DNA of 64,000 bases from a bacterium (GTDB lineage: Bacteria > Pseudomonadota > Alphaproteobacteria > Caulobacterales > Hyphomonadaceae), in assembly GCA_016125045.1 (NCBI GenBank), contig WGML01000004.1, positions 186,001-250,000 on the forward strand, in the 5' to 3' direction. Each line of letters starts with the position of its first letter. Position 1 is the stretch's first letter. The notes beneath the pieces are model-generated. The model saw only the letters and a program-made list of their open reading frames with translations, made no database searches and was not told the origin of the DNA. A program made the translations under genes and the position numbers. Of the stretch, positions 1 to 9,197 are shown piece after piece.

Positions 1-1369
1 CGCCGTCGGCGTCGAGCACACCTTTGGGAAGCGCTTGCGCGCCCATGTGCCAGAGGATCGACAAGGGGTAGGTGGCCAGAACGGCCGTCGCCATCGCCCA
101 GCGCAGCGACATGTCGCCGAGCGCCATATCCGCGTTGAAATAATCGCTCATCGCGCCAACGGCCATTGGGCCGAGGCCGAGCCCAAGAGCATTCAGGATG
201 AAGAACAGAACAGCGCTCGACATCGCTCGCATAGACGGCGGCACAAGATGATGGGTGATCGCGAGCGACGGACCGAGGTAGACCGAAGCGCACAGGAGAC
301 CGATGGCGTAGCCGACAAGTGAAAGCTCGGCGGTGGGGGCGAGCAGACCAAAGATGAAGAATGGCCCGGCGAGCAGCTTGCCCCACATGGGAACCCACAG
401 GAACCATCGGCGATCATGCGCGCCGAACCGGTCTGCGAGAAAGCCGCCGCCGATCGTCCCGAGTGCGCCGAATACGCCGGCGGTCAGACCATAGAACAGC
501 CCGATTTCCGTTCGGTCCATGGCGATGCAGGCGTCGAACGTCTCGGCGGAGCATCGCCCGATCAGCTGCTGGAACTCCGGGATGGACCATTCACCGTGCG
601 ATCGGGCGAGGAAGGGCGCCATCCAGTTGCCGATGCCGTAGGTCACGAACGTGCCGGCGCCCGTCGCGATCGAATAGTACCGGAAAGATTTGAGGCTCCA
701 CAGCTTTTTGAAGGAATCCACGAAGGAGATGGTTTTTCCGGCGGGCTTCAACCCGGAGAGCCCGCGCACCGGCTCGCGCAGCGTGAACCACATCAACACG
801 GCGAGGGCGACGCCTGGCAGTCCGACCACAAAGAAGGCGGTGCGCCAGTGAAACTCCTCAGACAGCCAACCGCCCGCGACGTTGCCCGTCATCGTGCCGA
901 TATAGACGCCGGCGGAATAGATCGCGAGCGCGCGGCCGCGCTTCTCCTGCTCATAAAGGTCGGAGAGCATGGCGTGAGAGGGGGGGCTGCCGCCCGCCTC
1001 CCCGAACGCCACTCCGAGGCGGTACAACAACAGATGCAGATAGTTGCCGGCGAGACCGGAGAGCGCGGTGAACCCGCTCCAGATGGCGAGCGACGCGGTG
1101 ACCACCGTCTTGCGGCTGGTCGCGTCGGCGATGCGGGCGACGAAAATCCCCACAAACACGTAGACGAGCGTGAATGAGGTTCCGGTGAGCAGGCCAAGCT
1201 GCGTATCCGACACGCCGAGCTCCGCCTTGATCGGCTCCTGCAGGATGTTGAGAATCTGTCGATCGATGAAGTTGAAGGCGTAGACGATCATGAGGATCGC
1301 AAGCGCATACTTTCGATGCGACCTCGCCTCTTCCATGGTCGTGATCTTGGGTGGCGACAGAAACGCCAT
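1..1369 (-). CDS. Spinster-type MFS transporter (C-terminus beyond window)
   Basis: I translated the minus strand by hand from ATG at 1369, which follows a clear GGGGAGAA ribosome site. The frame stays open to the window edge (about 456 codons), so the C-terminus is missing. The N-terminal helix contains the FIDRQILNIL segment typical of Spinster/sphingolipid-transporter-like MFS proteins. The loop motif RLGVAFGEAGGSPPSHAML and the following REPVRGLSG stretch match two other MFS genes in this window (21507-23009 and 23280-24746). It should be an inner-membrane, proton-coupled solute transporter; the substrate is unknown. It is divergent from gabD with about 170 bp between the starts, so a shared regulatory region is possible. 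Family assignment is firm, function is not. Confidence 0.85.
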   Translation of the reverse strand, partial: MAFLSPPKITTMEEARSHRKYALAILMIVYAFNFIDRQILNILQEPIKAELGVSDTQLGLLTGTSFTLVYVFVGIFVARIADATSRKTVVTASLAIWSGFTALSGLAGNYLHLLLYRLGVAFGEAGGSPPSHAMLSDLYEQEKRGRALAIYSAGVYIGTMTGNVAGGWLSEEFHWRTAFFVVGLPGVALAVLMWFTLREPVRGLSGLKPAGKTISFVDSFKKLWSLKSFRYYSIATGAGTFVTYGIGNWMAPFLARSHGEWSIPEFQQLIGRCSAETFDACIAMDRTEIGLFYGLTAGVFGALGTIGGGFLADRFGAHDRRWFLWVPMWGKLLAGPFFIFGLLAPTAELSLVGYAIGLLCASVYLGPSLAITHHLVPPSMRAMSSAVLFFILNALGLGLGPMAVGAMSDYFNADMALGDMSLRWAMATAVLATYPLSILWHMGAQALPKGVLDADG

Positions 1370-1541
1370 GGTCAGATTCTCCCCGAGTATTTTCTTTTTT
1401 GTATTGCGACCAGTCTTGCTGGCTCTGCGGGCGAATGTCCATCGTGCCTTCAGCGTCGTCATCGCCGCAGCGTGCGCGGCGGCCACTGGCGCGAGGGCGC
1501 GCCGTCTGAAAGGGCAGGCCGGGATTGAGGACAGCAGCGGA

Positions 1542-3032
1542 ATGAATAGCCCCGACGAAACACGCGCGACCGGATTGCCCGATCGACTGAAGGACCGCTC
1601 GCTGCTGGAGACTCGGGCCTACCTCGCGGGCGAATGGGTCAACGCCGACGACCAGAGCGTGTTCGAGGTTCGCAATCCGTCGCGAGGAGATGTGATCGCG
1701 CAGGTGGCCGACGTCAGCCGCGTGGAAGCCGCCCGTGCGATCGCGGCCGCGACCGAAGCGCAACGTGAATGGGCCACTCGCACTGGCAAGGAGCGCGCCC
1801 GCGTTCTGAGGGCCTGGTTCGACCTGATCGTGGAAAACGCTGATGACCTCGCGACGATTCTGACGGCCGAACAGGGAAAACCGTTAGCCGAGGCGCGCGG
1901 CGAAGTGATGTATGGCGCGTCCTTCATCGACTGGTTCGCCGAAGAGGCGCGACGTATCTACGGGAGGACCGTCCCGGGGCACGAACGCGACAAGCGGATC
2001 ATCGTCATGCGCCAGCCCGTTGGCGTCGCCGCATCCATCACGCCCTGGAACTTCCCGATCGCGATGATCACCCGGAAGGCGGGGCCCGCCCTGGCGGCCG
2101 GATGCGCGTTTATCTCACGGCCGGCGACCGAGACGCCATTGTCCGCTCTGGCGCTCGCGGTGCTCGCAGGCCGCGCGGGCCTGCCGAAAGGCGTTCTGTC
2201 GGTGCTTCCGTCGTCGCGCGCGGCCGAGATCGGGCAGGAGTTCTGCGACAACCCGCTCGTGCGGAAACTCACCTTTACGGGCTCGACCGAGGTCGGACGC
2301 ATCCTGTTGCGGCAGGCGTCGGACCAGATCAAGAGTTGTTCGATGGAACTCGGAGGGAACGCGCCTTTTCTGGTGTTCGACGACGCCGACATCGACGCAG
2401 CGGTCAGGGGAGCGGTCGCGTCGAAATTCCGCAACAGCGGGCAGACATGTGTTTGCGCCAACCGCATCTATGTGCAGGCGCAGGTCTACGACGTGTTTGC
2501 GGAAAGGTTCGCCAAAGCCGTATCGGACCTGCGGGTTGGGGACGGGCTGGACCCTGGCTCCGATCTGGGTCCGCTGATCAGCGAAGCCGCCGTCGCGAAG
2601 GTCGAGGCGCATATCGCCGACGCAGTGTCGAAGGGGGCGAAAGTGATCGCTGGCGGCGGGCGGCACGCGCTCGGCGGAAGCTTCTTTCAGCCGACCATCC
2701 TCACAGGCGCGCGCGAGGACATGGCCTTCGCCCGGGAAGAGACGTTTGGTCCCGTGGCCCCGCTTTTTCGTTTCGAAGACGAGCAGGACGCGCTCGCCAT
2801 GGCGAATGACACGATTTTCGGCCTCGCCGCCTATGTCTATTCAGGTGGGCTGGCGAGGGTCACGCGCGTCGTCGAAGCGCTGGAGTACGGAATTGTCGGC
2901 GTCAACACCGGCATCATCTCGACCGAGGCTGCGCCGTTTGGCGGGGTGAAGCAGTCCGGCCTCGGGCGGGAAGGCGGCCAGGAAGGCGTCGAGGCTTTTC
3001 TCGAGACCAAATATGTCTGCCTGTCGGTTTAG
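1542..3032 (+). CDS. gabD: NAD(P)-dependent succinate-semialdehyde dehydrogenase
   Basis: This 496-residue aldehyde dehydrogenase oxidises succinate semialdehyde to succinate, the last step of the GABA shunt in the cytoplasm. It shows the coenzyme-domain motif FTGSTEVG, the general-base region MELGGNAPF with Glu269, and the catalytic segment NSGQTCVCAN with nucleophile Cys303. The doublet TCVCAN is typical of GabD and separates it from general aldehyde dehydrogenases. The frame is open further upstream, but ATG 1542 gives the usual family length and follows a purine-rich stretch. It is divergent from an MFS transporter, which could import a related substrate (inference). A related semialdehyde substrate such as glutarate semialdehyde is the main alternative. 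Confidence 0.88.
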   Translation: MNSPDETRATGLPDRLKDRSLLETRAYLAGEWVNADDQSVFEVRNPSRGDVIAQVADVSRVEAARAIAAATEAQREWATRTGKERARVLRAWFDLIVENADDLATILTAEQGKPLAEARGEVMYGASFIDWFAEEARRIYGRTVPGHERDKRIIVMRQPVGVAASITPWNFPIAMITRKAGPALAAGCAFISRPATETPLSALALAVLAGRAGLPKGVLSVLPSSRAAEIGQEFCDNPLVRKLTFTGSTEVGRILLRQASDQIKSCSMELGGNAPFLVFDDADIDAAVRGAVASKFRNSGQTCVCANRIYVQAQVYDVFAERFAKAVSDLRVGDGLDPGSDLGPLISEAAVAKVEAHIADAVSKGAKVIAGGGRHALGGSFFQPTILTGAREDMAFAREETFGPVAPLFRFEDEQDALAMANDTIFGLAAYVYSGGLARVTRVVEALEYGIVGVNTGIISTEAAPFGGVKQSGLGREGGQEGVEAFLETKYVCLSV

Positions 3033-3185
3033 CGAGATCCCACCGCCCGATCCGGTCCCGTCGATCGGGTTCGGCCCTTCACGCCTGTGACGGGAATGTG
3101 ACCGCCCGCAGGTCGATCGGCCACATTGCTGAAAGGCAATGTCAAAGTCCCGCCGCCATGCCGCGCGATACAGGATATCGCAACG

Positions 3186-3260
3186 TGGTGGGCGATAGTG
3201 GGATCGAACCACTGACCCCCTCGGTGTGAACGAGGTGCTCTCCCGCTGAGCTAATCGCCC
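3186..3260 (-). tRNA. tRNA-Val (anticodon CAC)
   Basis: The minus strand folds as a complete 75-nt tRNA including an encoded CCA. Acceptor GGGCGAT pairs with ATCGCCC, the anticodon stem is CCTCG/CGAGG around loop TTCACAC (anticodon CAC), and the T-arm contains GGTTCGATCCC. CAC reads the valine codon GUG. Confidence 0.96.
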
Positions 3261-3286
3261 GTCTGGCGTCGCTGGGACGGAGCGGG

Positions 3287-3316
3287 TTCATAGGCTCCGG
3301 GGCCTTTCCTCGTCAA
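3287..3316 (-). promoter_or_regulatory. Probable sigma-70 promoter of tRNA-Val
   Basis: Read on the minus strand, TTGACG (-35, plus-strand 3311-3316) and TATGAA (-10, 3287-3292) are separated by 18 bp. The tRNA 5' end lies 26 nt downstream of the -10 box, a normal distance for a stable-RNA promoter. Confidence 0.55.
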
Positions 3317-3636
3317 GCGCGGCCTAGTGCAGGGGCTGTCACTGCTTGACGCAAAGGCCGACCAATATAGCAACAGGAAAACTGCGTTGACTTCCAGAAC
3401 GTCAAGCAAAGGCTGACGCGTGGGAAAACCTCATTGAGGCGCAAGGCGAAACCTATCGTCAAAATACCCCAGATCATCCGAAAGTTTCTGCGTTTCGCCA
3501 CATTCCTTGCCGTTTTGTATTGAAAATAGGGAATCGAAGAGACGGAATCGGAAACATCCGGGCGGCTCGAAACCGAGGGACTATCTGGACGACAAGCGAC
3601 TTCATGGGGTCGGGTCGTCACTGGTTGGAGTAACGT
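3317..3636. other. Intergenic region upstream of a small ORF; no gene seen
   Basis: About 320 bases that are visibly more AT-rich than their surroundings. Short ORFs here look random. The octamer CGTCAAGC recurs: at 3311-3318 (inside the tRNA promoter), inverted as GCTTGACG at 3344-3351, and again at 3400-3407. The inverted pair is perfect over 8 bp with a 25-nt spacer and could be a regulator site or overlapping -35 elements of divergent promoters. I see no tRNA-like or other recognisable RNA. Confidence 0.4.
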
Positions 3637-3873
3637 ATGTCCGGCGATTTTTGCACCGAAGACGGCGCCCGCAGGCTGAAGGCCAGGATCGAGGAATACT
3701 GGGCCGAGCGCGGTTTCAACGTGTCCATCAATCTGGTCGAGGCGGGATTCGTGGCGGCGATGCGTTCGGCTCGCACGGACGTGCGCAGCAATATGGTGAA
3801 TGGCATGCCGCCCCTTCGGCCGATCACGAGGGACTCGAATGTCCGCAGCCGGCCCGGGCAGGGCTTCCGCTGA
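3637..3873 (+). CDS. Conserved small hypothetical protein
   Basis: A 78-residue soluble protein without signal peptide or membrane segment. ATG 3637 is preceded by GGTTGGAG at good spacing. Its core, ARRLKARIEEYWAERGFNV followed by VEAGFVAAMRSARTDVRSNMVNG, looks like a small compact conserved protein of alphaproteobacteria of unknown role (recognised from memory, not searched). The basic N-terminal helix and acidic/aromatic centre would suit nucleic-acid or protein binding, but nothing in the sequence decides this. A strong hairpin lies 39 bases downstream, so it is probably monocistronic. Confidence 0.7.
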   Translation: MSGDFCTEDGARRLKARIEEYWAERGFNVSINLVEAGFVAAMRSARTDVRSNMVNGMPPLRPITRDSNVRSRPGQGFR

Positions 3874-3911
3874 CACCAGCGAAGTGACCAACGAACACTT
3901 GTAGAGGAAAG

Positions 3912-3951
3912 GCGGGGCCGGTTCCGGAAGAGGGGCCGGCCCTCGCTGTTT
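3912..3951 (+). terminator. Hairpin terminator downstream of small ORF
   Basis: GCGGGGCCGG (3912-3921) pairs with CCGGCCC-T-CGC (3936-3946), a 10-bp GC-rich stem with one bulged T, followed by TGTTT. It separates the small ORF from the convergent gph gene and could act in both directions. Confidence 0.6.
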
Positions 3952-3965
3952 CGGACCCGGGACCG

Positions 3966-4658
3966 TCAAGCTGATCTCGCCAGTCGCGCAACCAGCGAGG
4001 GCGCATCCCTCCAATGATCGAGCAGCGCATCCGCCCCCAGCGTTTCAACCGGCGCGTCGGGATATCCGAAGGTCACGGCGATCGCCGGCAGGCCCGCGGC
4101 GCGCGCGGCGTTCACGTCCGCACTGCTGTCGCCGACGATCATGGCGAAGCGTGGGTCCCCACCGCCGGCGCGCACCGCCGCGAGCAGGTGCGACGGATCG
4201 GGCTTTTGCGCCGGAGCACGGTCTGCTCCGATGACGGCGAGGAATCGCGGCGCGAGGCCGATCGTTTCGAGCAGGCGCTCAGACAGGTCGGTGCGCTTGT
4301 TGGTGCACACAACGAGGCGAACGCCCCTCGCGTCGAGGTCTTCCAACGCGTCGGACACCCCGTCGAACACGCGGCTGAGATCGGCGATCCCCGACGCATA
4401 AATCTCGACGAAGCGATTGGTGAGCCGCTTGAGATCGCCCGCATCGAGCTGCGCTCCCGCCACCCTGGTCGACCGTTCGATCAACGCCCTGGACCCCTGA
4501 CCCACGAAACGCCTCGTCTGATCATAGGGTTGCGCGGGCAGCCCCACCTCTTCGAGCAGCGCAAGAAGCGCGCGGTGAAGGTCCGGGGCGGTGTCCACCA
4601 GCGTTCCGTCGAGGTCGCAAGCGAGCGTGACATGAGCAAGGTCGCGGGCGTTCAACAT
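3966..4658 (-). CDS. gph: Phosphoglycolate phosphatase, HAD family
   Basis: This 230-residue HAD hydrolase dephosphorylates 2-phosphoglycolate. HAD motif I is CDLDGTLVDT with Asp15 and Asp17. Motif II is the VCTNKR region, motif III the lysine in AQKPDP, and motif IV GDSSADVNAA. The helical cap between motifs I and II fits the Gph subclass. The frame is open further upstream, but ATG 4658 directly follows AGGAGAG at ideal spacing and gives normal family length. It is divergent from glmU with about 125 bp between starts. Another small-phosphate HAD phosphatase (pyrophosphatase PpaX type) is the alternative. Confidence 0.86.
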   Translation of the reverse strand: MLNARDLAHVTLACDLDGTLVDTAPDLHRALLALLEEVGLPAQPYDQTRRFVGQGSRALIERSTRVAGAQLDAGDLKRLTNRFVEIYASGIADLSRVFDGVSDALEDLDARGVRLVVCTNKRTDLSERLLETIGLAPRFLAVIGADRAPAQKPDPSHLLAAVRAGGGDPRFAMIVGDSSADVNAARAAGLPAIAVTFGYPDAPVETLGADALLDHWRDAPSLVARLARSA

Positions 4659-4784
4659 CGGTGTGTCTCTCCTGGGGCCGCACCAACGGGGCGGCGCAAC
4701 GGCGGCGAACCGACAAATGACGAGCAGGGCTGACGTGCGTGCGCGAATGGCTCTAAACCACGCTGAACAGGGAGCAAGAACCAA

Positions 4785-6155
4785 ATGAAGGCGCGCGCGG
4801 CGGTAATTCTGGCGGCGGGGAAGGGTACGAGGATGCGCTCGCCCCGGCCGAAAGTGCTCCACGAAGTGGGCGGACGAACTCTCCTCGCCTGGTCGGTCGC
4901 GCTCGCGACGGACTTGCGCTGCGAACGCATCGTCGTCGTCGTGGGGCCGGACGCCGGGGACGTTTCGACGCAGGCGGCCCGCCTCGTCGGCGCGGAGAAC
5001 GTCGTCGTTCAGCGCGAACAGCAGGGCACCGCCAACGCCGTGGACGCGGCGCGCGGACGCGTAGCCGATTTTCCGGGAGACATGGTGGTCCTATACGCGG
5101 ATACGCCGCTGATCCCGGCGACTGCGGTTGAAGCTGCGTTTGCGGAAGTGGCCGCGACACGCGGCGTGTGTGTGATCGGGTTCGAAGCCTGCGTCCCCGG
5201 CGGATATGGCCGGCTGATCCTCGGTCCTGAGGGAGATTTGGAACGGATCGTCGAGGCGAAGGACGCGACGCCGGTGGAACTCGCGGTGTCGTTCTGCAAT
5301 TCCGGCATCATGGCGGGTCCCGCCGCCCTCATGTACGATCTCGTGTCGAAGGTGGGGAATGAGAACAAGCAGGGCGAGTACTACCTGACCGACGTCGTGG
5401 CGCTGGCCCGCGGCCGCGACCTCGCCGCGTCGGCGACCCCCTGTGCGGAGGCGGACGTGCAGGGCGTGAACTCGCAGGCGGAGCTGGCGGCGGTGGAGGC
5501 CGCCTTCCAGTCGCGCATGCGTGAGCGATCGATGACGGACGGAGTGACCCTCAGCGCGCCGGAAACGGTCTATTTCAGCTGGGATACGCGGCTTGCGCCG
5601 GGCGTGACCGTCGAACAACATGTCGTCTTCGGCGTGAAGGTGGATGTCGCCGCCGGAGCCCGGATTCGGGCCTTCTCCCATCTGGAAGGGGCGCAAATCG
5701 CGGAGGGCGCGATCGTTGGGCCATACGCCCGCCTCCGGCCGGGGGCCGTAATCGGCCGCGACGTCCATATCGGCAATTTCGTCGAGGTGAAGAATGTCCG
5801 CGTCGGGGAAGGCGCGAAGGCGAACCACCTCTCCTATCTGGGCGATGGCGACATCGGCGCGGGCGCAAACATCGGCGCCGGAACGATATTCTGCAACTAT
5901 GACGGCTATTTCAAATACCGCACGGTGATCGGCGAGGGAGCCTTTATCGGTTCGAACACGTCGCTGGTGGCGCCGGTCACGCTCGGGCCTGGCGCCTATA
6001 TCGGCTCTGGGTCAGTCGTCACGAAGGATGTCGCCGCCGATGCGCTCGGCGTCGCCCGCGGACGCCAGATCGATCGGCAGGGCTGGGCGAAGACGTTCCG
6101 GGATCGCCAGTCGGCTCGCAAGAAGGCGGGAGACAAGCCGGAAGGGGCGGTCTAG
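4785..6155 (+). CDS. glmU: Bifunctional UDP-GlcNAc pyrophosphorylase / GlcN-1-P acetyltransferase
   Basis: This 456-residue cytoplasmic enzyme makes UDP-N-acetylglucosamine for peptidoglycan and lipid A. The N-terminal uridylyltransferase domain starts with LAAGKGTRM (residues 9-17) and contains the QQGTANAV segment. From about residue 250 a left-handed beta-helix of hexapeptide repeats begins, with the acetyltransferase signature around GNFVEVKN, NHLSYLGDGDIG and GTIFCNYDG. Length matches the family. A GGGAGC ribosome site precedes ATG 4785. glmS is not adjacent; the next gene is a DUF6489 protein. Confidence 0.97.
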   Translation: MKARAAVILAAGKGTRMRSPRPKVLHEVGGRTLLAWSVALATDLRCERIVVVVGPDAGDVSTQAARLVGAENVVVQREQQGTANAVDAARGRVADFPGDMVVLYADTPLIPATAVEAAFAEVAATRGVCVIGFEACVPGGYGRLILGPEGDLERIVEAKDATPVELAVSFCNSGIMAGPAALMYDLVSKVGNENKQGEYYLTDVVALARGRDLAASATPCAEADVQGVNSQAELAAVEAAFQSRMRERSMTDGVTLSAPETVYFSWDTRLAPGVTVEQHVVFGVKVDVAAGARIRAFSHLEGAQIAEGAIVGPYARLRPGAVIGRDVHIGNFVEVKNVRVGEGAKANHLSYLGDGDIGAGANIGAGTIFCNYDGYFKYRTVIGEGAFIGSNTSLVAPVTLGPGAYIGSGSVVTKDVAADALGVARGRQIDRQGWAKTFRDRQSARKKAGDKPEGAV

Positions 6156-6228
6156 CATTTCTGCGCAACTCCGCGGAAACGGTCGGCCCGAGCGCCCGTT
6201 CGCGTGGACGACAGCGCATGGAGGGCGC

Positions 6229-6516
6229 ATGAAACTCAATATCACGGTCGACTGCACGCCGGAGGAAGCGCGCGCCTTCCTTGGCCTGCCCAATGTGGAA
6301 CCGATCAACGATGTGCTCGTCACCTCGGTGAAGCAGCGGATCGAGCAGAACATGGAGCTGGTCTCACCGGAGTTTTACCTGAAGCAGTGGCATTCCATGG
6401 GCGGACAGGTCTCCGATCAATTCATGCAGATGATGACCGCGGGCGCGCGCGCCGCGGCGGGAGGGTCATCGGATACAAGCGCCGGGACTCCCGACCCAAA
6501 GGGCCGGAAGCGCTAG
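6229..6516 (+). CDS. DUF6489 family protein
   Basis: A 95-residue protein starting at ATG 6229 behind ATGGAGGGCGC. The opening MKLNITVDCTPEEARAFLGLPNVEPINDV is the hallmark of the alphaproteobacterial DUF6489 family. The middle contains amphipathic helical segments and the tail is a disordered Ser/Gly/Lys stretch. It is phasin-like in size and composition, which would suit the PHA synthase found later in the window, but a granule role is only inference. It lies about 70 bp after glmU and may be cotranscribed. Confidence 0.8.
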   Translation: MKLNITVDCTPEEARAFLGLPNVEPINDVLVTSVKQRIEQNMELVSPEFYLKQWHSMGGQVSDQFMQMMTAGARAAAGGSSDTSAGTPDPKGRKR

Positions 6517-6559
6517 AGGCTCCTGCTGCCCGGCAAATTCGCAGGCTCGCGGACGGACC

Positions 6560-6982
6560 TCAATGCCGGCGCGGTGGGATCGCGTAGGTCAGGCTCGCTC
6601 GGGCGACCGGCCCTTCAACTCCTTCGCAAGTGATGAGCACGTCGCCGACCGAGAGGCTGCGTCCGAGTTTCAGGATCCGCGCCTCCGCGACCAGCCGCCC
6701 TGGCTTGGGTTTGCGAAGAAAGTCGATCGAGCAATTGGTGGTCACGGTCAGCGGTTCGGGGCCGATCATGGCCATGCTCAGAATGTAGAACGCGCAATCG
6801 GCGAGGCCGAACATCGCCGGTCCGGAGACCGTGCCGCCGGGGCGAAGCTCCGAGGTGTCGGTGGTCATCGCGACCGTGGCGCGGAATGGCTCGAGGGCGA
6901 TGATCTGAAACCGTCCTCCGATCTGTGGAAACACGTCCGCGAGCAAGGCGTCGAGTTCTGCGATGCTCATCTTCAGCGACAT
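6560..6982 (-). CDS. PaaI-type hotdog thioesterase
   Basis: A 140-residue single hotdog-fold protein. The conserved core is RPGGTVSGPAMFGLADCAFYILSM, where the usual HGG is replaced by SGP, followed by strands VTTNCSIDFLRKPKPG and the Ser/Val-rich C-terminal strands. ATG 6982 follows CGGAGTCTCGAC. It probably hydrolyses an acyl-CoA; the substrate is unknown. One of five hotdog-like genes in the window. Sure of the fold, not the activity. Confidence 0.82.
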   Translation of the reverse strand: MSLKMSIAELDALLADVFPQIGGRFQIIALEPFRATVAMTTDTSELRPGGTVSGPAMFGLADCAFYILSMAMIGPEPLTVTTNCSIDFLRKPKPGRLVAEARILKLGRSLSVGDVLITCEGVEGPVARASLTYAIPPRRH

Positions 6983-7032
6983 GTCGAGACTCCGTATCGA
7001 GGCCGGCGCGGCTCCCCAATGCCCGCCCCTCG

Positions 7033-7695
7033 CTACACCCGCTTCCGAGCCGAGCGGTAGGTCAAGACGAGCGCCGCCAGCATTGCAAGAAGGATCGCCG
7101 GTTCTGGCAGCGACAGCACGCCGCTCTCCCGGATCGGTTCAGGGAAGGCGGTCGCGCCTGGGCCGGTGAACAAAGACCCGGCGGCGATGAAGAAGGCGAG
7201 GCACATCCGCCAAAGGTGGCGGGCGATGCGGTGAACGCCGGCAAGTCCACCACGCACCGTAGCGTGGCCGTCTAGCGCCGCGCCCAGCAGCGACAATCCG
7301 GCGAAGAAGGCATAAGGAGCGGGCCCGAATTCGTCGACCGTTCCTTCAGGTGAACCCATCGCAGTCAGGGCTCCCCATCCCGACAGGCCCCCAACCGCGA
7401 GCGCGCACAGAGCCGCGACGCCGGTCGCAATTCGCTGGTGATGGCTCGCGATGCGCACTGTCATCCAGCCCGTGGCGACCAGATAGAGGGTGAACAGTCC
7501 CGCGACGACCGAAATCAGCATCGGCTTCACGAACGCGATCCACGCTCCGGCGACCGCCATCATCAGCATGGTGAGGGTGAACACGGCGCCGGCGACACGG
7601 TGCACGGGACGCCCCTTCGGCGCCAGCAGTGCGACGGTCGCTGCGAGAATCGCGAGCGTTCCCGTCGAGATGTGCACCAGCATGATGGCGGACAT
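7033..7695 (-). CDS. DUF2306-like multi-pass membrane protein
   Basis: A 220-residue protein with about six to seven hydrophobic segments. It opens with [32 protein letters not shown], the pattern of DUF2306-like inner-membrane proteins, with a conserved His in helix 1 and RPVHR after it. A second His-rich region, [17 protein letters not shown], follows. Paired histidines in helices could bind heme or metal (inference). I chose ATG 7695 although the frame is open upstream, because the extension is arginine-rich and unlike protein, and GAGGGT precedes this ATG. It is divergent from rpiA. Confidence 0.7.
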   Translation of the reverse strand: MSAIMLVHISTGTLAILAATVALLAPKGRPVHRVAGAVFTLTMLMMAVAGAWIAFVKPMLISVVAGLFTLYLVATGWMTVRIASHHQRIATGVAALCALAVGGLSGWGALTAMGSPEGTVDEFGPAPYAFFAGLSLLGAALDGHATVRGGLAGVHRIARHLWRMCLAFFIAAGSLFTGPGATAFPEPIRESGVLSLPEPAILLAMLAALVLTYRSARKRV

Positions 7696-7865
7696 TGGAT
7701 CCGTACCCTCGTTGTCTGTTTCCGGGTCGGGACGCGTCGGACCCAGATGCGATTGATAGAGCAATCGACGCCGCCCGTCCAAAATCGTGCCGGAGATCGC
7801 GCTGCGGCGCCACTCGAATCCGCGATACACTCTGTGATCGCGCAGCCATCGAGGAAGGTCATCCG

Positions 7866-8561
7866 ATGTCCGATCAGCAGAAACGCAGCGCTGCGCAGGC
7901 CGCGCTCGATTTCGTCGAGCCTGGAATGGTGCTCGGGCTGGGCACGGGTTCAACCGCCGCCATCTTCGTCCGTCTGCTGGCCGAACGGGTCAGGGACGGA
8001 CTGGACATCGTCGGTTCGCCGACGTCCGAAGCGACCGACAGGCTCGCGAGGGAGCTGGGGGTGCCGCTGGTCGACCCCAACTCGGTGTCGGGTTTTGATC
8101 TCACCATCGACGGGGCGGACGAAGTCGACCCCCAGTTGCGCCTGATCAAGGGCGGCGGTGCGGCCCTGTTGCGGGAGAAGATCATCGCGGACGCGTCCGC
8201 GCGCATGATCGTGATCGCCGATGCGGCCAAGGAGGTTCGCCAGCTCGGCGCTTTTCCGCTGCCCGTGGAGATCAATCCGTTCGCGGCGGAGCTCACCCGC
8301 CTGATGGTGCTCGAGGCGGTCGGGTTCGTGGGACTGAGCGGGGTCGACGCCCGCTGGCGCATGGCGACGGCGGAGCAGCGGCTCCACACCGACGGGGGGC
8401 ATCTCCTGCTTGACCTCCACTGCAAGGCGATCCCCGATGTGGAAGCGCTCGGGGCGGTGCTCGACCGGATTCCGGGGGTCGTGGAGCACGGGCTGTTCCT
8501 CGGAATGGCGGATGTGGCGATCTTCGGGCAGACCGAGGGCGTGCGCATCCTTGAAGTTTGA
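7866..8561 (+). CDS. rpiA: Ribose-5-phosphate isomerase A
   Basis: A 231-residue enzyme interconverting ribose-5-phosphate and ribulose-5-phosphate in the pentose phosphate pathway. Diagnostic segments are GLGTGSTA (phosphate loop), [11 protein letters not shown] with the catalytic acidic residues, [13 protein letters not shown] with the catalytic lysine, and [12 protein letters not shown] 7866 is chosen over upstream in-frame starts because CGAGGAAGG precedes it and family proteins start close to this point. A 157-bp gap separates it from the next gene. Confidence 0.95.
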   Translation: MSDQQKRSAAQAALDFVEPGMVLGLGTGSTAAIFVRLLAERVRDGLDIVGSPTSEATDRLARELGVPLVDPNSVSGFDLTIDGADEVDPQLRLIKGGGAALLREKIIADASARMIVIADAAKEVRQLGAFPLPVEINPFAAELTRLMVLEAVGFVGLSGVDARWRMATAEQRLHTDGGHLLLDLHCKAIPDVEALGAVLDRIPGVVEHGLFLGMADVAIFGQTEGVRILEV

Positions 8562-8717
8562 CCACCGGGGAGTGCGACCGAAGCCCGCCGCGCCTGTCCA
8601 AGATTTATGGAAACCGTCTATGCTGCGGCAATGTTGAAGCTGCTAACGCTCCCTGAACTGGGGGCGGAAACGGGCGCAGCAGGTGCTGCGTCAGACCAAG
8701 CCAAGAGGAGACCTCTC

Positions 8718-9086
8718 ATGCGTTATCTTTCAGGACTTGCCGCCGTCGCCGCGTTGTCGCTGTCCGTCGCGGCGTTCGCCATGCCGCCCGGCGTGACCTC
8801 CAAGGACGGGGCCCTCATCGCACCGGACGGCAAGCCGCTCTACACCTTCGCCCGCGACACGGAAGGCTCGGGCAAGTCGGTCTGCAATGGCGGATGCGCG
8901 ACCGCCTGGCCCCCGCTCGCCGCGGCCGAGGGCGCGGCGGATGATGGCGACTGGACCGTCATCACCCGCGATGACGGTTCCAAGCAGTGGGCGCACAAGG
9001 GGTGGCCGCTCTATACATTCGCTCGTGATGCAGCCGGCGGCGAGGCGAGCGGCGTGTCGGCGAACTGGCCGATCGCCAAGGAATAG
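8718..9086 (+). CDS. Exported protein with paired YTF-x2-D repeats (COG4315-like)
   Basis: A 122-residue protein with a cleavable signal peptide ending near SVAAFA-MPPG; it lacks a lipobox. Two copies of a short beta motif, KPLYTFARDTEG and WPLYTFARDAAG, flank a CNGGCATAWPPL segment with a probable disulfide. This is the layout of the periplasmic COG4315 family, whose function is unknown. AAGAGGAG precedes ATG 8718, whereas the longer upstream frame has no ribosome site. A strong hairpin follows the stop codon. Confidence 0.8.
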   Translation: MRYLSGLAAVAALSLSVAAFAMPPGVTSKDGALIAPDGKPLYTFARDTEGSGKSVCNGGCATAWPPLAAAEGAADDGDWTVITRDDGSKQWAHKGWPLYTFARDAAGGEASGVSANWPIAKE

Positions 9087-9104
9087 GCCGATCAACCGGA
9101 CCCG

Positions 9105-9132
9105 GCGCGTCGCACAAACCTGTGCGGCGCGC
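9105..9132 (+). terminator. Strong hairpin, possible terminator
   Basis: GCGCGTCGCACA and TGTGCGGCGCGC form a 12-bp stem (one G-T pair) around an AACC loop, 19 bases after the preceding stop codon. There is no T-tract, so intrinsic termination is uncertain; it could also be an RNA-stability element. Confidence 0.45.
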
Positions 9133-9197
9133 TGGAGTCCTGGCGAAGGTGGGCGTAGTAACGGGTGACCCCCATCCGCAGCCGGACCCGCGCGCCC

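Noticed and set aside
8600-8640. A GGAAAC-containing general-stress (EcfG-type) promoter
   Set aside because: The -35 differs from GGAAC and no matching -10 stands at the right distance.
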